DNA from: a bacterium
Lineage (GTDB): Bacteria > Patescibacteriota > Minisyncoccia > UBA6257 > JACOXY01
Length of the DNA stretch: 32,895 nt
NCBI GenBank assembly: GCA_030680955.1
Contig: JAUXUB010000031.1
Coordinates: 1 to 32,895, forward strand
Direction of reading: 5' to 3'
In this document: positions 28,301 to 32,895 of the stretch, in pieces
Position numbering within the stretch: the stretch's first letter is position 1
How the letters are laid out: the number at the start of each line of letters is the position of its first letter
The notes under the pieces: model-generated
What the model saw: the letters and a program-made list of their open reading frames with translations, nothing else
Told to the model about the DNA's origin: nothing
Database searches by the model: none
Made by a program: the position numbers and the translations under genes

Positions 28301-30312
28301 GTAACGTGGAGCGCGGCTCCAGGAGTCGTTGTTCCAATTCCCAAAATTCCAGTGCTACTGCCCATTATACTCATACCACCTTGGAAGATATTATTGTGCG
28401 GAGTTATTTGGTAGTCAGCTTTGCCGGAAATCATAACACATCTACTCGGCCCACCACTTTTACAAGACGTAGCATTATTATATGAAGTCACAGCTACAAA
28501 AATACCATTGCCGTAGGTGACGGAATCCCAAGCATTGTCAGCAGCAGAATTGCGAAGAGTCCAATTGATACCATCTGACGAAGTCATAACACGATTCCCA
28601 GTGCCAGTAGGCGCTACAGCAACAAAAAGACCATTGCCGTAGGTGACGGAATTCCAAGCATTGTTGACTGGGGTAATACTAGAAATCCATGGGATAGTTC
28701 TGCCACCATCAGGTGAAGTCATTGCTTGATTAGGGCTACCATTTCCAGCAACAGCCACAAATAAACCATTGCCGTAGGTGACGGAATTCCATAAGATTTG
28801 AGGAGGGTTAGTTATTGGGAATGACCAATTAATACCATCCAAGGAATACATAACTCTTTGGGCGCCAGAAGAAGCCACAGCTACAAAGAGACCATTGCCG
28901 TAGATGATAGAAAACCATTGATTATTTGCGGGTGTATCACGAAGAGTCCAATTAATACCATCTGGTGAAGTCATAACACATTTATCTTGGCCAGCCATGC
29001 AAGTACCATAATCACTTTCCATTACAACCACAAACAAGCCATTGCCATAGGTTATATACCGCAAATAATTTAGGGCGGAATTGCGACGAGTCCAATTGAT
29101 ACCATCTGGTGAAGTCATAACTCCATTACTAACACCAATCCCAGCCACTGCAACAAATAAACCATTGCCATAGGTAACAGATCGCCATCCAAGATCTGCG
29201 GCAGAATCACGAGCAGTCCAATTTATGCCATCTGGTGAAGTCATGACGCGTTGCCCAGCAACAGCACCATTATCTGCCACAGCAACAAATAAACCATTGC
29301 CATAGGTAATCCCAATCCAATTTTTATCAGTTGAGGTTGAAAGAGTCCACTCCGTTCCCTTCGAAATAATATTTCCAACTACTTCTAATTTTTCACCAGG
29401 AATCCATGTAGTATTTGTCCCGATTAAAACGTTACCGCTTGTGCTTGCTATAGTTAAAATATCTTTTTCCAATCCCGTAGTACTCGCGAGTATCCGAAAA
29501 TTATTCTGAAAATTATCTAGAACGAAATACTTATTGCTAGAAGTTCCCAAAAGCTTTAGCTGGCCGCCTTCATCGGCAGAATTTATATTACCCAGGACCA
29601 AACGATCAGAAGAATCATCTACATCTGGCTGTACATCTCTTGCAGTACTTACTCCAATTCCCACAACACCAGAAAATCTTGCATTCCTCCATCTTAGAAG
29701 TGTAGTGGTAGAGCCAATGTTTTGCGTGTCGGAAACCAAAGGAACTAAATTATCATCAAAAACTGCCGCGGTAATTCTGTCTAGTGTCGTAACAAATTGT
29801 TTTGTTGATGAGCTTACGCCCGTAGCAGTAGGATTATAATAAAGCGTAAAACTTACTTGAACTGCATCTTTGGAAGGCGGATTAAAAATTCTTATAAATG
29901 AAACGGTACTGGAGACAACAGAAACTTTATCTGTTGTAAGGAGAGAAGTGGAAGCTGTACCTATTCCATATAAAGTTGAGGATCCTGTATCCATATACAT
30001 ATTTGTTCCAGAGGCATAGTAAACAACATAATCACGACTACTTGACGCGAACCTTAAAACTAATTTTGGAGATGGGGTGGAAGTGGAAATATCTATAATA
30101 CTTGAATCTCTAACATCGCGACTTATTCTCTCTAAAATAAATCTAGCTTGTTCAGAAACTTCTCGCGCTGAAGTACTTTCATTTTGAATTCTAAGAGTAG
30201 TAAGAAGTGTGCCAACTGCAAGGCCTGCCACAATTACAACAATGCCAGTATATAAAATAGCCTCTAATAATGTGAAACCGTTATTTATTTTGTTTAATTT
30301 TATGTAATTCAT
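25360..30312 (-). CDS. Giant prepilin-like protein with beta-propeller repeats and peptidase S74 chaperone
   Basis: About 1650 residues from the ATG at 30312. Residues 1-40 are a class III-type prepilin signal (NNGFTLLEAILYTGIVVIVA, with G/F cleavage site and Glu+5); to about 190 follows a PulJ/GspJ-like minor pseudopilin body. Then come GIGTTTP-type tail-fibre segments and two arrays of 40-55-residue repeats (consensus W.SVTYGNGLFVAVA....RVMTSPDGINWT.R): 7 copies at about 328-628 and 14 at about 828-1480, suggesting one plus two seven-bladed propellers. The C-terminal 111 residues (from Ser1540) are a peptidase S74 domain with the SDLRLK Ser-Lys pair and a terminal coiled coil. It is presumably exported by the type IV pilus machinery, with the S74 domain aiding trimer folding and self-cleavage. 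Confidence 0.85.
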   Translation of the reverse strand: MNYIKLNKINNGFTLLEAILYTGIVVIVAGLAVGTLLTTLRIQNESTSAREVSEQARFILERISRDVRDSSIIDISTSTPSPKLVLRFASSSRDYVVYYASGTNMYMDTGSSTLYGIGTASTSLLTTDKVSVVSSTVSFIRIFNPPSKDAVQVSFTLYYNPTATGVSSSTKQFVTTLDRITAAVFDDNLVPLVSDTQNIGSTTTLLRWRNARFSGVVGIGVSTARDVQPDVDDSSDRLVLGNINSADEGGQLKLLGTSSNKYFVLDNFQNNFRILASTTGLEKDILTIASTSGNVLIGTNTTWIPGEKLEVVGNIISKGTEWTLSTSTDKNWIGITYGNGLFVAVADNGAVAGQRVMTSPDGINWTARDSAADLGWRSVTYGNGLFVAVAGIGVSNGVMTSPDGINWTRRNSALNYLRYITYGNGLFVVVMESDYGTCMAGQDKCVMTSPDGINWTLRDTPANNQWFSIIYGNGLFVAVASSGAQRVMYSLDGINWSFPITNPPQILWNSVTYGNGLFVAVAGNGSPNQAMTSPDGGRTIPWISSITPVNNAWNSVTYGNGLFVAVAPTGTGNRVMTSSDGINWTLRNSAADNAWDSVTYGNGIFVAVTSYNNATSCKSGGPSRCVMISGKADYQITPHNNIFQGGMSIMGSSTGILGIGTTTPGAALHVTQGATIFGGSGTVTRGDPQSGSLFIDSNNQPIFGRFFTGSNQPILNVNALDQIEIGSSTTSIIKGIRLLAGGAGSNGYISMSTKGSGGLSISASGNVGIGTTTPQTSLQIYGSTPAMTLFYSGVPLSQSNPFWILSAKNDNTLHLQLGGNNAIGNDWTSRTTPNNGSWNSVTYGNGLFVAVANGSSAGNFNHVMTSPDGVNWTNRVTPANNNWKSVAFGKSGSSGATPNGLFVAVSSNGVDNRVMTSPDGIIWTTRATTTAGTWQSVTYGNDLFVAVGATSNNNIMTSSDGGITDPWTNRVSPENYNWESVTYGTDRFVAVSSSGANGRAMWSLNGKTNWTLSTDADTKSKAWSSIAFSSVLNRFVAVETGGQAMYSTDGNSWFPGNTTTAHSWKSVVYGNGGFVAVASNLPTTRVMYSSDGITWTTRATSPINTWNSVTYANNTFVAVGDTSGYQAMTATVFNGSWAEQVTPDNDKWQSVTYGEGLFVAVASDGTNSRVMTSPDGIAWTTRKSNDTPPSHPWQSVTYGNGVFVAVANDGTLGRGDRVMTSLDGIIWALSPDIEIDGDANWQSVTYGEPIINTIKTPTFVAVASTGGTKHAMYSTNNGQDWSFVGAATPDNSWQSVTYGTPIINGVATTTFVAVSKDGLGQRVMTSPNGITWALQATASPTLDKLWKAVTYGTPIINGVATTTFVAVANTAVGDLNAVMTSPTGRTGTWTMRIAAADNNWQAIAYGSGLFVAVSTGGSGNRIMTSPDGITWTSRLNPADNDWRGVAYGDNTFVAVADFYGSGPANNNYLRVMSSSFTNLMTLSASGFVGIGNVEPSQALMISGDMRIGTSGSFGCVKRFDGVRATSTPMTPGSPVGTCNSDLRLKKNLIPLTGSLDKLIQLKPTYFNWRANEYPQLHLKGESQNLGLIAQDVEKVFPELVSTDDKGFKRVDYGTAFLMHAIESLRELKIKNNFLKDRLNILEQLKQPRPR

Positions 30313-30334
30313 ACTTGTTGCCACTAATTAATTT

Positions 30335-30383
30335 ATCCCGTTAGAAGTAGGACTCGAAACGAGTCCGCAACTTCTAATGGGAT
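30335..30383. repeat. Interspersed inverted repeat (TCCCGTTAGA family), copy 2
   Basis: ATCCCGTTAGAAGT pairs with ACTTCTAATGGGAT, with an inner perfect GGACTCG-AAA-CGAGTCC. It lies between the two giant genes and overlaps the stop codon of the right-hand one, encoding its last residues (SH). The arms match the repeat at 3310-3429. Confidence 0.7.
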
Positions 30384-32895
30384 TCCAACGCCTTTATTCG
30401 CGCTTGGATAGAATCATTTTCTGCGTTTAGTTCTGTAACCGATTGGATTACACGCATTAAAAGATCCGAGCTGTAGTTAACTCTCTTAAATCCGTCTTCG
30501 CCAGTTGAAACCAGTTCTGGGAATACTTTTTCTACGTCTTGCGCTATTAAGCCAAGATTTGTTATATCACCGCTTAGATATAACTGTGGAAATTCATCAG
30601 CACGCCAATTAAAATATGTTGGTTTTAATTCCACAAGTTTATCTAGCGAGCCAACTAGTGGTACAAGATTTTTCTTAATGCGGAGGTCGGAAGGGCAAGC
30701 CCCCCACCAAGAAGTATAGTTAAAGTTTTTAACACAACCTGATGCCGCAGAAGTGCCAATGCGCACATCGCCAAAAACTTGAAGTTTATCAGCTGGGGTC
30801 GAAGTTCCAATCCCAACATTGCCATTTTTATCAATTACTAAATTAGCTTTATAAAAAGAATAGTCTTTAGTGGTTTCAATATAAAAATAACCGCTGCTGC
30901 TGGCGCGAAATACCCAAGCTGGATTGCCATCACCTAAAGGTGCATCGCTATCAAAAAAAGATAGGCGCGGATTAGAACTTACAATTTGTAAAATACTCTG
31001 TGGTGATGTTGTTCCAATTCCCACCCTACCACTTGAGTCAATTGTCATTCTTGGAGCGACGTTGCCATTAGTCCAAAAAGAAATAGTACTTGATGGTGTA
31101 GCGCCAGAACCATTGCCGGCAAGCAACCGAATTCCTTTTATAACCGAATCATTTGTGCTAGTTCCAATATCAATTTGATCGGCTGAATTAACATTCAAAA
31201 TAGGGCGATGGTAGCCTAATCCACCCCCACCAATAAACTTCCCCATAATTGGCTGATTATTAGTATTCAAAAATAGTGAACCTGTTTGAGAATCAGTTCG
31301 AGTTACAGTAGATGTCCCACCAATAATAACACCGCCAACAATATGGAGTGCTCCTTCAGGAGTTGTTGTGCCAATACCTAAAATTCCATTGCTCGGCCCC
31401 ATAATGCTCATCCCTCCTTGGTAGATGTTATTAGTTGGAGTTATTTGATAGTCTAGTTTGCCGGAGACAATTACCTTTTCATTCACATCCATATAAGACA
31501 CGGCTATGAAGAGTCCATTACCATAAGTAACGTCATTCCAATGTCCCGAAAAAGGCGTGGTGCGAAGCGTCCAATTGAAACCATCAGGTGAAGTCAAAAT
31601 ACATTTAGGTGCGCCTCCAGCGCAAGGTGCATAACCATACATCCCAGCCACAAAGAGACCGTTGCCGTACGTAGGTGGACCTAAGGTTGAAGCGGGTGTG
31701 TTTCTAGGTAACCAATCGATACCATTTGATGAAGTCATTACACAATTATATGGGCTTGCTCCACAATCCCACGCCGTCGACACAAATTTTCCATTGCCAA
31801 AAGTAACCCCATTCCATTCACCTGTTGGAGTAACATTACTTAAATTCCAAATAGCGCCATCCATAGAATACATAGCACGTTTAGTAGCATTAAAACCACC
31901 GCCATTTGCCACAGCTACAAAGCGCCCATTTCCATAAATAATATCACTCCAAATATTAGTTGGCGTAGTTATAGGCGTCCAATTGATACCATCAGGACTA
32001 GTCATGACACAATTACTCTGAGCTACCGATGGTAAACATGAGGTACTTGCTTCCTGACCAGCTACGGCTACAAATAAGCCATTACCATAAGTTACTGAAT
32101 ACCAAGCAGATGCGGCGGCAGCTGCACGAAGCGTCCAATTTTTACCGTCAGGCGAAGTCATGATACATCTATTATCAACGCCTTTCTTACAAGTACCAAA
32201 AGTAGAAGTTGCGACAGCCATAGCTACATAAAGTCCATTGCCGTAAGTGACAGTATTCCATAAATTACTAGCAGGAATAGTACTTGTTGCCCAATTCATA
32301 CCATCAGAGCTTGTCATAACACAATATTGTGTACCAGCAGCTTTCGTGCAAGGCGCTGTACCAGAGTTTGCACTAGCAACAGCAACAAAAATTCCATTAC
32401 CATAAATAACAGATTTCCAATCTTGTCTAACTGGTATGTTATTACTTGCTTTCCACTCCGTCCCTTTGGAAATAATATTTCCAACTACTTCTAGTTTTTC
32501 GCTTGGTGCCATAGTAGATGAAGTTCCAATTAAAACATTTCCGTAATCTGTTACGCTTAATCTTGTTGATAATTGCCCTGTGCTTGTGGTCATTATTCGC
32601 AAAGTATTACTTGAGTTATCAATTACTGTATATTGGCCAGCAAGTGGTCCCAAGAGTTTTAATTGTCCACCCTCGGACGAAGTTAAAGGATTTATTGGGC
32701 CTAAAACCATTCTATCAGAATAATTTATCCCTTCCTCAAACGAAAATAGTGTGGCACCATCAAAATCTTTCCCAACCCCAATATTTCCAGTAAAACGGCC
32801 ATTCTTCCACTGTTTTAAATTCGTGCCAACATTTTTTTGATTCCCACTTTGCTGTGGAATTAAATCAGAATCAAAAACAGATGCGAAAACATTAC
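30374..32895 (-). CDS. Second giant propeller/S74 protein, 5' end beyond the window
   Basis: The reading frame is open to the right edge; upstream of the track's Met it reads FASVFDSDLIPQQSGNQKNV and onward, homologous to AAVFDDNLVPLVSDTQNIGS in the neighbouring protein, so the true start lies outside. Visible parts are the DRMVLGPINP connector, one array of 7 'YGNGLFVAVA...MTSPDG.NWT' repeats, two or three VGIGTT(T/S)P tail-fibre-like segments, and a C-terminal S74 chaperone with SDLRIK (Ser-Lys pair) and a coiled-coil end. Five of seven repeats carry a Cys pair in the same loop. A prepilin N-terminus is expected by analogy but cannot be seen. It is a tandem paralogue, 60 nt upstream of the other giant gene. 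Confidence 0.85.
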   Translation of the reverse strand, partial: NVFASVFDSDLIPQQSGNQKNVGTNLKQWKNGRFTGNIGVGKDFDGATLFSFEEGINYSDRMVLGPINPLTSSEGGQLKLLGPLAGQYTVIDNSSNTLRIMTTSTGQLSTRLSVTDYGNVLIGTSSTMAPSEKLEVVGNIISKGTEWKASNNIPVRQDWKSVIYGNGIFVAVASANSGTAPCTKAAGTQYCVMTSSDGMNWATSTIPASNLWNTVTYGNGLYVAMAVATSTFGTCKKGVDNRCIMTSPDGKNWTLRAAAAASAWYSVTYGNGLFVAVAGQEASTSCLPSVAQSNCVMTSPDGINWTPITTPTNIWSDIIYGNGRFVAVANGGGFNATKRAMYSMDGAIWNLSNVTPTGEWNGVTFGNGKFVSTAWDCGASPYNCVMTSSNGIDWLPRNTPASTLGPPTYGNGLFVAGMYGYAPCAGGAPKCILTSPDGFNWTLRTTPFSGHWNDVTYGNGLFIAVSYMDVNEKVIVSGKLDYQITPTNNIYQGGMSIMGPSNGILGIGTTTPEGALHIVGGVIIGGTSTVTRTDSQTGSLFLNTNNQPIMGKFIGGGGLGYHRPILNVNSADQIDIGTSTNDSVIKGIRLLAGNGSGATPSSTISFWTNGNVAPRMTIDSSGRVGIGTTSPQSILQIVSSNPRLSFFDSDAPLGDGNPAWVFRASSSGYFYIETTKDYSFYKANLVIDKNGNVGIGTSTPADKLQVFGDVRIGTSAASGCVKNFNYTSWWGACPSDLRIKKNLVPLVGSLDKLVELKPTYFNWRADEFPQLYLSGDITNLGLIAQDVEKVFPELVSTGEDGFKRVNYSSDLLMRVIQSVTELNAENDSIQARIKALESH

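Noticed and set aside
25870-29340. CRISPR or minisatellite array
   Set aside because: The periodicity of about 120-160 bp is protein-coding, with third-position divergence and varied lengths; no short identical repeats with unique spacers occur.
30374-32710. Internal Met at 32710 as true start of the second giant protein
   Set aside because: The frame stays open to the window edge and is homologous to the neighbour upstream of that Met.
25360-32895. Prophage tail-fibre region
   Set aside because: S74 and GIGTTTP segments are phage-like, but the complete protein begins with a prepilin signal and no other structural phage genes are nearby.

Overview
The window looks like a chromosomal segment of a Candidate Phyla Radiation (Patescibacteria, probably Parcubacteria-like) bacterium. 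This is inferred from protein style and context, not from a marker gene. The supporting signs are AT-rich DNA, a two-subunit (split) transketolase, many small toxin-antitoxin pairs, PilE/PulJ-type prepilins with very large ectodomains, tRNA genes without an encoded CCA, leaderless-looking promoters (TATAAT about 6-8 nt before ATG), and short palindromic repeats scattered both between and inside genes. TGA is a normal stop codon here (fba and rlpA end in TGA), so this is not one of the TGA=Gly lineages.

Layout. Positions 1-20,745 are almost all minus strand. The backbone is central carbon metabolism: class II fructose-bisphosphate aldolase, a PfkB-family sugar kinase, transketolase N and C subunits, ribulose-phosphate 3-epimerase, ribose-5-phosphate isomerase B, GAPDH and a glycogen/starch synthase. 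Together these cover the non-oxidative pentose phosphate branch and the middle of glycolysis. Between them lie three stand-alone response-regulator receiver proteins, a RelE-type toxin-antitoxin pair, two HicAB pairs (one hicA frameshifted), a secreted FN3/PKD-like protein, membrane proteins, a PIG-V-like mannosyltransferase, a DUF192 protein, a SpoU methyltransferase and a PduO-type cobalamin adenosyltransferase flanked by two MITE-like elements.

Positions 20,750-25,212 switch to plus strand: an RlpA-like secreted protein with a textbook promoter, ribosome binding site and terminator; tRNA-Arg(TCG, minus strand) beside a structured element that duplicates its 3' end; tRNA-Lys(CTT); recG; and a REP-associated tyrosine transposase (RAYT). 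The RAYT is bracketed by its probable REP palindromes and carries one copy in frame inside its own coding sequence.

Positions 25,360-32,895 (minus) hold two giant paralogues in tandem. The complete one is a type IV prepilin/pseudopilin N-terminus fused to three arrays' worth of 'YGNGLFVAVA...MTSPDGINWT' repeats (7 + 14, consistent with three seven-bladed beta-propellers) and a C-terminal peptidase S74 intramolecular chaperone of the phage tailspike type. The second is cut by the right edge; it has one 7-repeat array and its own S74 domain.

The two most unusual themes are this pilin-propeller-tailspike-chaperone architecture, and the repeated appearance of palindromic or tandem repeat DNA inside housekeeping reading frames (rpe, recG, pfkB, trmH, possibly glgA, the RAYT) and across stop codons, reminiscent of Rickettsia palindromic elements. 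No database or folding tool was available; all family names rest on motif recognition.
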